From Pseudooceanicola nitratireducens (GTDB lineage: Bacteria > Pseudomonadota > Alphaproteobacteria > Rhodobacterales > Rhodobacteraceae): DNA of 64,000 nt. Each line of letters starts with the position of its first letter. Position 1 is the first letter of the stretch. The notes beneath the pieces were generated by a model that was given only the letters and a program-made list of their open reading frames with translations, was not told the origin of the DNA and ran no database searches. The translations under genes and the position numbers were made by a program. The stretch is taken from assembly GCF_900109195.1 (NCBI RefSeq), contig NZ_FNZG01000003.1, positions 310,001 to 374,000 on the forward strand. The letters run 5' to 3'. Below are positions 1 to 9,011 of the stretch, piece after piece.

Positions 1-68
1 ATTTCCGGCAAGATGATGGGGATCTGCCCCCTGTGAGGGGCCTGCCGCCCATGGGCCAGGGCGGCCCG
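1..68. repeat. Partial extragenic repeat and hairpin downstream of the first Dpp-type operon
   Basis: The first 21 bases (ATTTCCGGCAAGATGATGGG and on) resemble the element read on the minus strand near 8190-8225 (GAGTATTTTAGGCAAGATGA). A hairpin follows at 44-65 with 7-bp arms GCCGCCC/GGGCGGC and an 8-nt loop. It could end the minus-strand operon whose last stop codon is at 69-71, but no T-run follows. The repeat is cut by the window edge, so its family assignment is tentative. Confidence 0.35.
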
Positions 69-1043
69 TCAGGTCAGGGGGTGGTGGCAGGCCGAGAGGT
101 GGCCCGGAGAGATGTCCTGCAGCTGGGGCATCTGTGACGCGCAGAGGTCACTGGCGCGGGGACATCGGGTGCGGAAGGGGCAGCCCGAGGGCGGGTTCAC
201 CGGCGACGGCAGTTCGCCCGGAATGAGAGACAGCGCATGCGGAGGCGCCTCGGGGTCCGGTTCGGGCACGGCCGAGAGCAGCGTGCGCGTATAGGGGTGT
301 ACGGAGCCCCGGTAGAGGGTTTCCGCATCTGCGATTTCGCAGAGCCGGCCGAGGTACATCACCGCGACACGGTCGCTTACGTGTTTCACCACCGCCAGGT
401 CGTGGCTGATGAAGAGCATGGTCAGCCCGAGGTCACGCTTGAGGTCCTCGAGCAGGTTCAGCACCTGCGCCTGGACCGACACATCGAGCGCCGAGACGGC
501 CTCGTCACAGACCAGAAGGTCGGGTTCGAGGATCAGGGCGCGGGCGATCGAGATCCGCTGACACTGGCCGCCCGAGAATTCATGTGGCCGACGCTCCATC
601 GCCTGGTCGGCGTTCAGCCCGACCTTTTCCAACATGGCGGCGACGCGGGCGCAGCGCTCCTCTGCCGTGCCGATGCCGGCGATCTCCAGCGGCGCGGCGA
701 CGATGTCGCGGATGGTCATGCGCGGGTTCAGAGAGGCAACCGGATCCTGGAAGATCATCTGGAACCGCCGCCGCGCCTGTTGCAGGGCGCGGCCGCGCAG
801 GCCGGTCAGTTCCTGTCCATCCAGGCGCACGGCCCCGCGCGTCGGGCGTGGCAGCTGCATCACGGCACGCGCCGCCGAGGATTTGCCGCAGCCGGATTCG
901 CCAACCAGGCCAAGGGTTTCGCCGCGCATCACATGGGCCGAGAAATCGGTGACCGCATGGACCTTGCGCCCGCCCTGAAGCGGGTATTCGACGGTCAGGT
1001 TCTCGATCGCCAGGAAGGCGGGATCGCGGGTCGGGGCATTCAT
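69..1043 (-). CDS. Dipeptide/oligopeptide-type ABC transporter ATP-binding protein (DppF/OppF-like)
   Basis: This is one of the two ATPases powering a peptide-type importer at the inner face of the cytoplasmic membrane. The 324 residues show Walker A GESGCGKS at 48-55, the Q-loop at Gln99, ABC signature FSGGQ at 156-160 and Walker B LLVCDE at 176-181. The C-terminal oligo_HPY region has the usual Cys cluster (GCPFRTRC and later Cys). After the Walker B Glu there is Ala182 where relatives usually have Pro. Its ATG overlaps the stop of the upstream ATPase by 4 bp (ATGA), so the two are translationally coupled. It is the last gene of a five-gene minus-strand operon. The substrate could be a peptide, opine or other small solute. 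Confidence 0.93.
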   Translation of the reverse strand: MNAPTRDPAFLAIENLTVEYPLQGGRKVHAVTDFSAHVMRGETLGLVGESGCGKSSAARAVMQLPRPTRGAVRLDGQELTGLRGRALQQARRRFQMIFQDPVASLNPRMTIRDIVAAPLEIAGIGTAEERCARVAAMLEKVGLNADQAMERRPHEFSGGQCQRISIARALILEPDLLVCDEAVSALDVSVQAQVLNLLEDLKRDLGLTMLFISHDLAVVKHVSDRVAVMYLGRLCEIADAETLYRGSVHPYTRTLLSAVPEPDPEAPPHALSLIPGELPSPVNPPSGCPFRTRCPRASDLCASQMPQLQDISPGHLSACHHPLT

Positions 1044-2032
1044 GCGGCGGTCTCCTGTCCCAGGGGGCGGATGCAGGCGAAAAGGTGCCCTGCGGGGCCT
1101 TCGAGCATCGGCTTGCCTTGGTCGCAGTCCGCATCGGCCAGCTTGCAGCGCGGCGCAAAGGGGCAGCCAGGCGGCGGGTTGATCAGATCGGGCGGGCGGC
1201 CGTCGATGGCGTCCAGCTTGCGGTGCGGCGGATCCGTCACTTTGGGGATCGAGGCCAGCAGCGCCGCGGTATAGGGCATCCGCGTGTTGCGGAAGAGATC
1301 GCGCACCGGGGCCTGTTCGACGATCCGCCCGGCGTACATCACCGCCACGTCATCGCAGCGCCCCGCGACCACCCCCATGTCATGGGTGATCAGGATCATC
1401 GCCATGTTCCGTTCGCGCACCATGCGCTGCAGCAGATCAAGGATCTCGGCCTGCACCGTCACGTCCAGCGCGGTCGTCGGTTCATCCGCGATCAGAAGGT
1501 CCGGCTCGCAGGCGATGGCGATGGCGATCGCCACCCGCTGCCGCATTCCCCCCGATAGCTGATGGGGATATTGGTCCACCCGCACGTCCGGCTGCGGCAG
1601 GCCCACGGCGGTCAGCAGTTCGATCGCGCGGGCGCGGGCGGCGCGTTTCTTCATGCCGAGGTGGAACATCAGCACCTCCATGATCTGGCGGCCGATGCTG
1701 AGCACCGGGTTGAGCGAGGTCATGGGATCCTGGAAGACGATGGCCATCTCCGGCCCGCGCAGGCGGCGCAGCTCGGCCTCGCTTAACCGGGTCAGGTCGC
1801 GGCCATTCAGGATCACCCGGGACCCGCCCGGCACCACCGCATTGCCCGGTAGAAGCCGCATGATCGACCGGGAGAGCACCGATTTCCCCGACCCGGATTC
1901 CCCGACCACGCCCAGGGTCCGGCCCCGCTGAAGCGTGAACGACACGCCGTCCACCGCCGCCAGCATGCCCCGCGCGGTGGCAAATGAGGTGCGCTGATCC
2001 CGGACATCAAGAATGATTTCACCCATGTGCAT
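1040..2032 (-). CDS. Dipeptide/oligopeptide-type ABC transporter ATP-binding protein (DppD/OppD-like)
   Basis: This is the second ATPase of the importer. Of 330 residues, Walker A GESGSGKS lies at 44-51. The signature LSGGMRQR and Walker [13 protein letters not shown] follow in the middle of the protein, and a C-terminal oligo_HPY segment contains GCPFAPRC. The chosen ATG at 2032 is preceded by GAGGAAA. A second ATG two codons later is also possible. It starts 8 bp after the permease stop and overlaps the next ATPase by 4 bp, as expected for a DppABCDF-style operon. Confidence 0.93.
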   Translation of the reverse strand: MHMGEIILDVRDQRTSFATARGMLAAVDGVSFTLQRGRTLGVVGESGSGKSVLSRSIMRLLPGNAVVPGGSRVILNGRDLTRLSEAELRRLRGPEMAIVFQDPMTSLNPVLSIGRQIMEVLMFHLGMKKRAARARAIELLTAVGLPQPDVRVDQYPHQLSGGMRQRVAIAIAIACEPDLLIADEPTTALDVTVQAEILDLLQRMVRERNMAMILITHDMGVVAGRCDDVAVMYAGRIVEQAPVRDLFRNTRMPYTAALLASIPKVTDPPHRKLDAIDGRPPDLINPPPGCPFAPRCKLADADCDQGKPMLEGPAGHLFACIRPLGQETAA

Positions 2033-2040
2033 CCCTTTCC

Positions 2041-2952
2041 TCAGATCGCGCCTTCGCGGACATCCGCAAGACGCCGGCGGATCGCATCCCCGACCAGGTT
2101 GAAGCTGAGAACCGTCACGAACATCACCAGCGTCGGGTACATGGCGATATGCGGATAGGTAGACAGGACCTCTCGGCCTTCGGCGATGATCCCGCCCCAG
2201 CTGGGTGTCGGAGCCTTGACCGACAAGCCCAGGAAGGACAGCGCGCCTTCGATCACGATGGCGATCGGGATGTCGATCAGGATGAAGGCTATCAGCGGCC
2301 AGATGATATTGGGAAAGATCTCTTTCCGCATGATGCGGAAGTCAGACGCGCCCATGGCCTTGGCCGCCAGCACGAATTCCCGCCCCGCGTAGTTCAGCGT
2401 CGCCGCCCGGGTGATCCGTGCCGCGGTCGGAATGAACAATAGCCCAAGCGAGACGCAGACCATGAAAAGCGATCCGCCAAAGACCACCGAGAACAGCAGC
2501 AGCACCACAAGCCCCGGGATCGCCAGCCAGGCGTCGATCAGGATGCCGATCACCTCGTCCGCCCAGCCGCGGTAATAGCCCGCGATCAGCCCCAGGATCA
2601 GGCCCAGCCCGACGCCGATGAAGGGGGCGGCGAAGCCCACGGTCAGCGACACGCGCCCGCCCCAGACGATGCGCGACAGAAGATCCCGGCCCAGGTTGTC
2701 GGTGCCAAGCGGGTGGCCTTCGACCGGCGGGGACTGGATGTAGACCCAGTCGATTTCATCCGCCGGGGGCAGCCCCCAGAACGGTGCAAAAATGCAGGCC
2801 ACGGCGACGATCACCAGCCAGATCATCGGGATCCAGAAATACAGGCCCAGCCGCCGCGACCGCCTGTGCATCGCGATGGCGACCATGTTCATGTCGATCT
2901 GCGGCTTGTCTTCCGTCTGTGTCCCCTGCCGGGACGAGGTCACGTCAGCCAT
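2041..2952 (-). CDS. Dpp-type ABC transporter permease, DppC-like
   Basis: This is the second membrane subunit of the importer. The protein (303 residues from the chosen start) has an N-terminal cytoplasmic stretch, a first membrane segment (YFWIPMIWLVIVAVACIFA) and a BPD_transp_1 domain. The EAA-type loop reads EFVLAAKAMGASDFRIMRKEIFPN. The domain ends with the motif family EGALSFLGLS...PSWG seen in DppC proteins. I start it at the ATG at 2952, which overlaps the upstream permease stop by 8 bp (ATGGCTGA). An upstream in-frame ATG at 2991 would run 47 bp into the other gene and is less likely. Confidence 0.92.
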   Translation of the reverse strand: MADVTSSRQGTQTEDKPQIDMNMVAIAMHRRSRRLGLYFWIPMIWLVIVAVACIFAPFWGLPPADEIDWVYIQSPPVEGHPLGTDNLGRDLLSRIVWGGRVSLTVGFAAPFIGVGLGLILGLIAGYYRGWADEVIGILIDAWLAIPGLVVLLLFSVVFGGSLFMVCVSLGLLFIPTAARITRAATLNYAGREFVLAAKAMGASDFRIMRKEIFPNIIWPLIAFILIDIPIAIVIEGALSFLGLSVKAPTPSWGGIIAEGREVLSTYPHIAMYPTLVMFVTVLSFNLVGDAIRRRLADVREGAI

Positions 2953-3898
2953 GGGATCCTCCGGTCCGGACACGGGGGTCAAGCCAGGCATAGGCCACGT
3001 CGACCAGGAAATTCGCCGTCACAAAAGCCAGCGCGAAGAAGGTGACGCAACCCTGGATGACGATGAAATCGCGGGTGTAGACCGCATGGATCAGCAGCCG
3101 CCCGATGCCGGGGATGCCGAAGATCTGTTCGATGATGATCGTGCCGCCCAGAAGCCGCGCGACCTGAAGGCCCAGCAGGGTGATCATCGAAAACGACGAA
3201 GGCCGCAGCGCATGCACCCAGAGGATGCGCAGGTTCGACATCCCCTTGGCCCGCGCCAGCGCGATGTAATTCTCCTGCAGCACGCTGATCATCTCGACCC
3301 GCAGGGTGCGCATCAGGATGGTCCATTCCACCAGCGCCAGGGACAGCGCCGGCAGGATCATCGGCTTGAGGTTCGCCCAAAGCCCCGTGGACAGCGGTTC
3401 GTACCCCGTTGCCGGCAGCCAGCCCAGGCCCAGGGCAAAGACGAAGATCAGCAGGATCGCGGTCATGAAGGACGGCATGGACACGCTGGCAAAGGCCAGT
3501 GCCCCGATGATCCGGTCCGCCCGGCCATTGGGCCGGAAGGCCGAGGCCATGCCGGCCGGGATCGCCATCGACAGCGCCAGGATCTGCGCCAGCAGCATCA
3601 GCTCGAACGACACGGGAAACCGGTCGGTCACCGCGTCCCAGACGTTTTCCTTGTTGATGTAGGATGTGCCCCAGTCCCCGGTGAAGACCCCGCCGACCCA
3701 CTCCACATAACGGATCAGGACGGGCCGGTTCAGGCCCAGCTCTTCCCGGATTTCCTGGACCTCTTCTTCGGTCGAATCCATTCCGGCCATTTCATAGGCC
3801 ACGTCGCCGGGCAGAACATTGACCAGCAGGAAGGTGATGAAGGTCACCACCCCCAGCACGATCGCCAACCGCCTGAGCCTGTACAGAAGATACCGCAT
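2945..3898 (-). CDS. Dpp-type ABC transporter permease, DppB-like
   Basis: This is the first membrane subunit of the importer, 317 residues. It opens with a membrane segment and the typical NVLPGDVAYEMAG periplasmic stretch, followed by the BPD_transp_1 domain. The EAA-like loop includes ENYIALARAKGMSNLRILWVHALR, and the C-terminal signature reads IIEQIFGIPGIGRLL. These match the DppB/OppB side of the family. It follows the binding-protein gene after an 89-bp gap that holds a strong stem-loop, and it overlaps the next permease gene by 8 bp. Confidence 0.92.
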   Translation of the reverse strand: MRYLLYRLRRLAIVLGVVTFITFLLVNVLPGDVAYEMAGMDSTEEEVQEIREELGLNRPVLIRYVEWVGGVFTGDWGTSYINKENVWDAVTDRFPVSFELMLLAQILALSMAIPAGMASAFRPNGRADRIIGALAFASVSMPSFMTAILLIFVFALGLGWLPATGYEPLSTGLWANLKPMILPALSLALVEWTILMRTLRVEMISVLQENYIALARAKGMSNLRILWVHALRPSSFSMITLLGLQVARLLGGTIIIEQIFGIPGIGRLLIHAVYTRDFIVIQGCVTFFALAFVTANFLVDVAYAWLDPRVRTGGSHG

Positions 3899-3940
3899 AT
3901 GCCCCCCTTTCGGCCCCTTGGCGGGGCCTGTTCCGGATTG

Positions 3941-3969
3941 GGCCCCGGCAGGAACCTCCCGCCGGGGCC
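3941..3969 (-). promoter_or_regulatory. Intercistronic stem-loop between binding-protein and permease genes
   Basis: Perfect 9-bp arms GGCCCCGGC and GCCGGGGCC flank an 11-nt loop. The structure lies 18 bp after the binding-protein stop and has no T-tract, so it is not a classical terminator. Position and strength fit an mRNA-stabilising or partially attenuating element that favours binding-protein synthesis over the permeases. Four other importer operons in the window have one at the same place. Confidence 0.6.
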
Positions 3970-3987
3970 GATCACGTCCTCACGCGA

Positions 3988-5544
3988 TCACGATTGTTCG
4001 TCGATCCAGGCGCGGGTCACATCGACCACGCCGCGATAGGGGTTGGGCACGCCCTTGACCCGCTGCGTGGTGAAGGCGTGATAGCGCCCGCCCCCGCGAT
4101 ACAGCAGGCTGCCGTCGTCGTTCATCATCGACACCATCTGGCATTGCAGATCCAGGCGCTCTTCCATGCTGGTGGCGGTGCGCATGGCCTGGCTGACCTC
4201 GGCCAGCTTGGGATCGTCAAAGCCGGTCAGGTTGTAGGACGAACCGGGCATCGCATAGGCATAAAGCTGCGGCCCCATGTCGGCCCCGTCGGCAAAGCGC
4301 CAGCCCGAGATGTCGAAGTCATTGGTGAAGACCCGTTTCACAAGGGTCGACTGATCCACCGGCTGAAGTTCGATCGGGATGCCGGCGGCCTTTGCGGTCT
4401 GCTGATAGATTTCCCCCAGCTCACGGCCCCGCGGGGTCGTGGTGTGGATCATGACGATTGTGGGAACCTCGGTGGCGCCCGTCTCGTCCTTGTAGGCCTG
4501 CACGTATTCCTTGGCCTTGGCGATGTCGAACCCGCGATAATTCGCGTCGCCGCAGTCCTTCACCGGCCCAAGCGGGTGTTTCACCGACGGCCGGGTGTTC
4601 TGCCAGGAAATCTTGGTCAGCGCATCCTGGTTCCAGGCATGGGCCAGGGCCTTGCGCAGATTGTCGTTCGACAGCGGTTCCTTCTTGCCGTTCAGCAGGT
4701 TGATCGCCGCCCCCGCGCCTTCGCTGACCAGGGTCACCAGGCTTTTGTCCTTCTGCGCCTCGATGATCGACGGGCCGCGGTCGGTCCACATCACGTCCAC
4801 CTCGCCCGACCGCAGCGATGCAAAGCGCGTCTGGGTGTCGGGCAGGATGCGAAAGGTGATGCGATCCAGGTTGATCTCATCCGCGTTCCAGTAATCCGGG
4901 TTCCTCTCGACGATGATCCGATCCCCCGAGGCCCATTCGACGAACCTGAACGGCCCCGTCCCCACGGGGCTGCGGTTCTGGGTGCCGGCTTCGACCGCCT
5001 CTTTCGCCGGGATCGGCCCGGACATCGAGGTCGTGGACAGATAGGGCAGAAGCGCCTGCCATGGGTGCGCCAGGTGGAATTCCACCGTCAGCGGATCCAC
5101 TGCCACCACGTTCTGGATGGTCGAGATGAAGGTCCGCGACCGCGACTTGTTCGCCGGATCCAGGATGCGGTTGTAATGCGCTGCAACGTCGCCCGCGTCG
5201 AAATCGCTGCCGTCGTGGTACTTCACCCCTTCGCGCAGCTTGAAGGTCCAGATGGTCTGCTCGTCGTTGTGGGACCATTCGGTCGCCAGAAGCGGCGTGG
5301 CCTGGTTGGTTTCTGGATCGAAGTCCAGCAGCGGTTCCTGCACGGTGCGCATGACGATTTCACCGGTCTGGCCCAGCACGCCGCCATCGACCGTATCAAA
5401 GCCCCGCACATCGGTTTCCAGCGCAACGGTCAGCTCTCCTCCCTTCGTGGCCATGGAATGGCTTTCGGCAAAGGCGGCGGTTCCGGCCACCAGGGCCAGG
5501 GCCGTCGTGGCGGCCAACGTTCTTGTCAGACGGGCAGTTCGCAT
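3988..5544 (-). CDS. Dpp-type ABC transporter substrate-binding protein (SBP family 5)
   Basis: This periplasmic receptor delivers substrate to the permeases encoded downstream. From the ATG at 5544 the product has 518 residues. It starts with a signal peptide (MRTARLTRTLAATTALALVAG, cleavage expected after AFA near residue 26). The mature domain has SBP_bac_5 features: WTFKLREGVKYHDGSDFDAGDV near the N-terminus and VGTGPFRFVEW in the middle. The start is chosen over one 29 codons upstream because of the signal peptide and a strong GGGAGGA Shine-Dalgarno just before it. It is the first gene of the minus-strand operon. The ligand cannot be told from sequence. Confidence 0.92.
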   Translation of the reverse strand: MRTARLTRTLAATTALALVAGTAAFAESHSMATKGGELTVALETDVRGFDTVDGGVLGQTGEIVMRTVQEPLLDFDPETNQATPLLATEWSHNDEQTIWTFKLREGVKYHDGSDFDAGDVAAHYNRILDPANKSRSRTFISTIQNVVAVDPLTVEFHLAHPWQALLPYLSTTSMSGPIPAKEAVEAGTQNRSPVGTGPFRFVEWASGDRIIVERNPDYWNADEINLDRITFRILPDTQTRFASLRSGEVDVMWTDRGPSIIEAQKDKSLVTLVSEGAGAAINLLNGKKEPLSNDNLRKALAHAWNQDALTKISWQNTRPSVKHPLGPVKDCGDANYRGFDIAKAKEYVQAYKDETGATEVPTIVMIHTTTPRGRELGEIYQQTAKAAGIPIELQPVDQSTLVKRVFTNDFDISGWRFADGADMGPQLYAYAMPGSSYNLTGFDDPKLAEVSQAMRTATSMEERLDLQCQMVSMMNDDGSLLYRGGGRYHAFTTQRVKGVPNPYRGVVDVTRAWIDEQS

Positions 5545-5982
5545 GATCTTTCCTCCCTGAAATCTCCTCTGACCGCTCTGGTGGCGGGTGAAAGAATATT
5601 GCGCGGCAAATTTCGACCTGTGAATACCCATTATTCAAATTTGCGATTTTTCGCGTGAATTTGGATGCTGACCGCATGGGTTGGATCAGAGAGGCGCGGA
5701 ATACCCTTGCGCAGAGCGGTATTGCACGGAAATCGAATTTACTAACAACATATCAATAAGTTGTACGCCATCAGAGATGAAAATTGCCGTAACGCAAAGC
5801 TCCTCCTTCCGCACAGCGGAACGCCTCGCAACCCCGCCGCGACGCAGCAAATCCACGCTGCATGCGCAGCAGGCATTCAGCATACCCTATATTTGAATCC
5901 CGATTCCAACAAAACGAATCCCCCTGCCCGCCCCGTCAGGACCGGACAAAAGGAACCGAAATGTCGGAAGTTGCAGCCGCGT
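5545..5982. other. 438-bp gene-free region upstream of the Dpp-type operon
   Basis: This stretch lies between the operon start (minus strand, leftward) and the DUF2948 gene stop. It is more AT-rich than its surroundings and contains short frames on both strands, none with convincing coding character or ribosome site. It must hold the promoter of the importer operon. Visible structures are an inverted repeat at 5621-5637 and a short GCGA/TCGC hairpin at 5643-5654. I see nothing else in 5690-5982. Confidence 0.5.
5621..5637. promoter_or_regulatory. Inverted repeat TGAATA-N5-TATTCA upstream of the Dpp-type operon
   Basis: Perfect 6-bp arms TGAATA and TATTCA with a 5-bp spacer lie 77 bp upstream of the binding-protein start codon, in AT-rich sequence. 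The size and position suit a dimeric regulator site overlapping the promoter. No regulator gene is adjacent, so the binding protein is unknown. Confidence 0.35.
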
Positions 5983-6450
5983 TCAGCCGTGGTCGGGCCT
6001 GCGCCCCGAGGGCGCAAGATAGGGCCGCGTCACGTCGCGCAACCGCAGCTCCGGGGCCTCGACGCGGGCCCGGATCGCCCCGTCGCCCGCCAGCGTCAGC
6101 AGCACGTGCCCCTCGGGTCCCTCGCCCTCGGGCTCATAGCTGACCGACAGAAGCGACAGGATCAGGTCGGCGTCCTTGCGGTCGATCCCCTGGCTCGCCA
6201 GCCCCAGCACGTTCTCGATGACCAGGACGGACCGCACCCGCTCCGGCGCATGGCGGCTTGCCCCCTCGTCTTCCCAACGAAACCGGTTCAGCAGCAGGGA
6301 AAACCGGCGGCGCGCTGGCTCCCACTGCATGTCGGTCGCGGTAAAGACCGCGTCCTGCACCAGCGCCGACAGCACCTGGACGTCCTCTGCGTCCTGGGCC
6401 CCCAGGTTCAGCGGCGACTCGCGCCCGTCTTCGAATCGCGCGTCGCTCAT
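5983..6450 (-). CDS. DUF2948 family protein
   Basis: This 155-residue protein has no known function. Its N-terminus ([20 protein letters not shown]) and the conserved [21 protein letters not shown] segment near residue 40 match DUF2948, a family I know mainly from alphaproteobacteria. No signal peptide or membrane segment is visible. Its ATG overlaps the murA stop by 4 bp (ATGA), so it is co-translated with murA. The coupling suggests a cell-envelope link, but that is only inference. Confidence 0.85.
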   Translation of the reverse strand: MSDARFEDGRESPLNLGAQDAEDVQVLSALVQDAVFTATDMQWEPARRRFSLLLNRFRWEDEGASRHAPERVRSVLVIENVLGLASQGIDRKDADLILSLLSVSYEPEGEGPEGHVLLTLAGDGAIRARVEAPELRLRDVTRPYLAPSGRRPDHG

Positions 6451-7715
6451 GTTTCCCGAACCCGTTCGATCTTGGCCCCGCAGGCCATCAGCTTTTCCTC
6501 GACCCGCTCATAACCGCGGTCCAGGTGATAGACCCGGCTCACCACCGTCTCGCCCTCGGCGGCAAGCCCCGCCAGGATCAGCGAAACCGAGGCCCGCAGA
6601 TCCGTCGCCATCACCGGCGCGCCCTTCAGACGCTCAACCCCCGTGACCTTGGCGGTGCCGCCATGCACTTCGATCTTCGCGCCCATGCGCAGCAGTTCCG
6701 GCGCATGCATGAAGCGATTCTCGAAAATCTTCTCTTCCAGCACCGAAACCCCGTCGGCCGTGCACAGAAGCGCCATCATCTGCGCCTGCAGATCGGTCGG
6801 GAAGCCGGGGAAAGGTTCGGTCGTCACGTCGACGGCGCGCACCCGGTCGCCGCGGCGCTTCACCGTCAGACCCTCGGGCGTTTCGGTCACGTCGACGCCA
6901 GCCTCGTCCAGCTTTTCCGCGAAGGCCGCCACCAGATCCATGCGCCCGCCCAGGCAGGTCACCTCTCCGCCGCAGATCGCCGGGGCCAGCATGTAGGTGC
7001 CCAGCTCGATCCGGTCGGTCACCACCGGGTGCGTCGCGCCGTTCAGCCGGTCGACCCCCTGGATGGTGATCTCGCTCGTGCCCTCGCCCTCGATCTGCGC
7101 GCCCATGCGACGCAGGCATTGCGCCAGGTCGACGATCTCGGGCTCTCGCGCGGCGTTATTCAGGACGGTGGTGCCCTTGGCCAGGGTCGCCGCCATCAGC
7201 GCGTTCTCGGTCGCCCCGACCGACACGATCGGGAAATCGACCACGCCGCCCTTCAGCCCGCCGGGGGCCTTGGCGTGCACGTAGCCCTCCCGCAGGTCCA
7301 GCTCGGCCCCCATGGCCTCCAGCGCCTTCAGGTGAAGGTCCACCGGCCGCGCGCCGATTGCACAGCCCCCGGGCAACGACACGACCGCATGGCCATCCCG
7401 CGCCAGCATCGGCCCCAGCACCAGGATCGAGGCGCGCATTTTCCGCACGATGTCATAATCCGCCGTGTGGTTGTCCAACCCGTGCGACGATAGTGCCAGC
7501 ACCTTGCCGTCGTTCATTGCGGTCACTTCCGCGCCAAGCGACTGCAGCAGCGCGGTCATCGTGCGGATGTCGGAAAGGCGCGGCGCATTGGTCAGGGTCA
7601 GCGGCTCTTCCGACAGAAGCGTCGCGGGCATCAGCGTCAGACAGGCGTTCTTCGCCCCGGCAATGGGAATCGCCCCGTTCAGCGGGCCGTTGCCCGTTAC
7701 GATAATCTGGTCCAT
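6447..7715 (-). CDS. murA: UDP-N-acetylglucosamine 1-carboxyvinyltransferase
   Basis: MurA transfers enolpyruvate from phosphoenolpyruvate to UDP-GlcNAc, the first committed step of peptidoglycan precursor synthesis in the cytoplasm. The 422-residue length is normal. Lys22 in GAKNA matches the essential substrate-binding Lys, and Cys118 in [15 protein letters not shown] is the catalytic, fosfomycin-target Cys. The downstream motif [11 protein letters not shown] is also typical. The gene starts 31 bp after a tiny basic-protein gene and overlaps DUF2948 downstream by 4 bp. Confidence 0.97.
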   Translation of the reverse strand: MDQIIVTGNGPLNGAIPIAGAKNACLTLMPATLLSEEPLTLTNAPRLSDIRTMTALLQSLGAEVTAMNDGKVLALSSHGLDNHTADYDIVRKMRASILVLGPMLARDGHAVVSLPGGCAIGARPVDLHLKALEAMGAELDLREGYVHAKAPGGLKGGVVDFPIVSVGATENALMAATLAKGTTVLNNAAREPEIVDLAQCLRRMGAQIEGEGTSEITIQGVDRLNGATHPVVTDRIELGTYMLAPAICGGEVTCLGGRMDLVAAFAEKLDEAGVDVTETPEGLTVKRRGDRVRAVDVTTEPFPGFPTDLQAQMMALLCTADGVSVLEEKIFENRFMHAPELLRMGAKIEVHGGTAKVTGVERLKGAPVMATDLRASVSLILAGLAAEGETVVSRVYHLDRGYERVEEKLMACGAKIERVRET

Positions 7716-7746
7716 GCCGCTCGCCTTTCTGCCGGGATCTCGCCCG

Positions 7747-7899
7747 TTACTCGCCTGTGTCCTGATCCGCCTGCACCTTGCGCGCCTTCGCCTGGGCCTT
7801 GCGCCGCGACAGGTTCGCCTTCAGTGCCGCCTTCAGCCGGTCCTCGCGCGATTGCGCCGATTTTCCGGTGCCGGATTTGGGGGTCTCTTTATCACTCAT
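7747..7899 (-). CDS. Small basic hypothetical protein upstream of murA
   Basis: A 50-codon frame from ATG 7899 to TAA 7747 encodes [12 protein letters not shown] followed by a helical, Arg/Lys/Ala-rich stretch ([20 protein letters not shown]) and an acidic tail DQDTGE. It has no signal peptide or membrane segment. It lies 31 bp upstream of murA on the same strand and probably shares its transcript. From memory, short proteins with an [10 protein letters not shown]-type core occur beside murA in other alphaproteobacteria. The pattern of a charged amphipathic helix supports a real gene. Function unknown. Confidence 0.7.
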   Translation of the reverse strand: MSDKETPKSGTGKSAQSREDRLKAALKANLSRRKAQAKARKVQADQDTGE

Positions 7900-8006
7900 G
7901 CCCCTTCTGTAAATCACTGTGCAAAAACCGTCCAGATTGCGCTTGCACCCCCCGCCCGGTTCGTCTAATCACCCGCCACGGCCAGCGAGACATCGCTGAC
8001 ACCGAC

Positions 8007-8081
8007 GCCGCAGTAGCTCAGTGGTAGAGCGCACCCTTGGTAAGGGTGAGGTCGGGAGTTCAATCCTCCCCTGCGGCACCA
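8007..8081 (+). tRNA. tRNA-Thr (anticodon GGT)
   Basis: A 75-nt cloverleaf. Acceptor arms GCCGCAG and CTGCGGC pair fully, the D-arm contains AGCTCAGTGGTAGAGC, and the anticodon stem CACCC/GGGTG encloses loop TTGGTAA with anticodon GGT. The T-arm loop reads TTCAATC. Discriminator A is followed by an encoded CCA at 8079-8081. It lies alone between the murA cluster and the NitT/TauT-type importer, and reads away from murA. Confidence 0.97.
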
Positions 8082-8189
8082 TCCCCCCCCGGTCCGATCA
8101 AAAGCGCAAGACACCCGCCGCCGCATTTGCGTATGCCGCACGCCCCCCCTTCGACAAAAAAAGGGCGCGCCCGTCACGGACACGCCCCC

Positions 8190-8243
8190 TCGATCATCTT
8201 GCCTAAAATACTCTCGCCGAAGGCAACGGCCCCTCGGGGCCGT
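8190..8243 (-). repeat. Extragenic repeat with terminator-like hairpin after the NitT/TauT-type operon
   Basis: Just past the permease stop, on the minus strand, is a hairpin with arms ACGGCCCC/GGGGCCGT (8226-8243). It is followed by GCCTTCGGC, GAGTATTTTAGGCAAGATGA and a G-rich end. The same order, C-rich block, CCTTCGG hairpin, then a TATTT core, occurs at 61947-62052 and partly at 1-21. It probably ends transcription of the importer operon and belongs to a dispersed extragenic repeat family. Confidence 0.5.
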
Positions 8244-8246
8244 CCC

Positions 8247-9011
8247 CTAGCCCTGCGGTCGCTCCGCCCAGCCGGCAAAGATCTTCTCCAGCGCCACCAC
8301 GGCGTAATACAAAACGATTCCCAGGACCGCCAAGGCGATCAGCACCGCGAACATCAGCGGATAGTTGGAATTCGTCTGACCCGACAGAAACAACGCCCCC
8401 AGACCCCGCCCATGCGGCGAAATGATCTCGACCAGGTTGGTGCCGATAAAGGCCAGCGTGACCGAGACCTTCAGCGCTCCGAAAAACTCGGGCAGCGTCT
8501 TGGGCAGGGCGATCTTCAGGAAGATCGTCACTTTCGACGCGCCAAGCGACCGCAGGATGTCGCGATACTCGGGCTCAAGCGTCGACAGGCCGATTCCGAC
8601 GGAAACGGCGATCGGAAAGAACGAAATCAGGAAAGCCATCAGCACCGTGTTGAAATTATGCTCTCCGATGAAAAGCAGCGCCAGCACCGGCACCAGTGTC
8701 GCCTTGGGAATCGCATTGAACCCGACCAGCAGCGGATACAGCGCATCCCGCGCGATCCGCGAAAAGCCCATGATCATGCCCAGACCCGTGCCGAAGATCA
8801 CCGCCAGCATCAGCCCCGCAACCGTCCTCCAAAGCGTCTGCCAGGATCCGATCAGGAACAGGTTCCAGAACCACTCATAGGCCTGCGGCAGGTCCGAGGG
8901 CGAGGCCATCACGTAATCCGGCCAGCCATTGGCCCAGACCAGCAGCTCCCACAGCAGGGTAAAGACAACGATGGCCCCGACGGGCACCAGGATTTTCTGT
9001 AGCTTGTCCAT
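8247..9011 (-). CDS. NitT/TauT-type ABC transporter permease
   Basis: This is the membrane subunit of an importer of the nitrate/sulfonate/taurine/pyrimidine class. From the ATG at 9011 it has 254 residues with about six membrane helices and a BPD_transp_1 domain. The EAA loop reads YRDILRSLGASKVTIFLKIALPKTLPEF. The start is set by the TGATG junction, where the ATPase stop and this ATG share one base. An ATG 25 codons upstream inside the ATPase gene is unlikely. It is the last gene of the SBP-ATPase-permease operon. Confidence 0.92.
   Translation of the reverse strand: MDKLQKILVPVGAIVVFTLLWELLVWANGWPDYVMASPSDLPQAYEWFWNLFLIGSWQTLWRTVAGLMLAVIFGTGLGMIMGFSRIARDALYPLLVGFNAIPKATLVPVLALLFIGEHNFNTVLMAFLISFFPIAVSVGIGLSTLEPEYRDILRSLGASKVTIFLKIALPKTLPEFFGALKVSVTLAFIGTNLVEIISPHGRGLGALFLSGQTNSNYPLMFAVLIALAVLGIVLYYAVVALEKIFAGWAERPQG

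Noticed and set aside
2792-5658. Long plus-strand open frames of 415 and 554 codons
   Set aside because: They are mirror frames of the minus-strand permease and binding-protein genes, with Arg/His/Gly-rich composition and no ribosome site.
5686-5883. A 65-codon minus-strand frame in the 438-bp gap
   Set aside because: No ribosome site, no conserved pattern and odd Cys/Leu/Arg composition. More likely non-coding.
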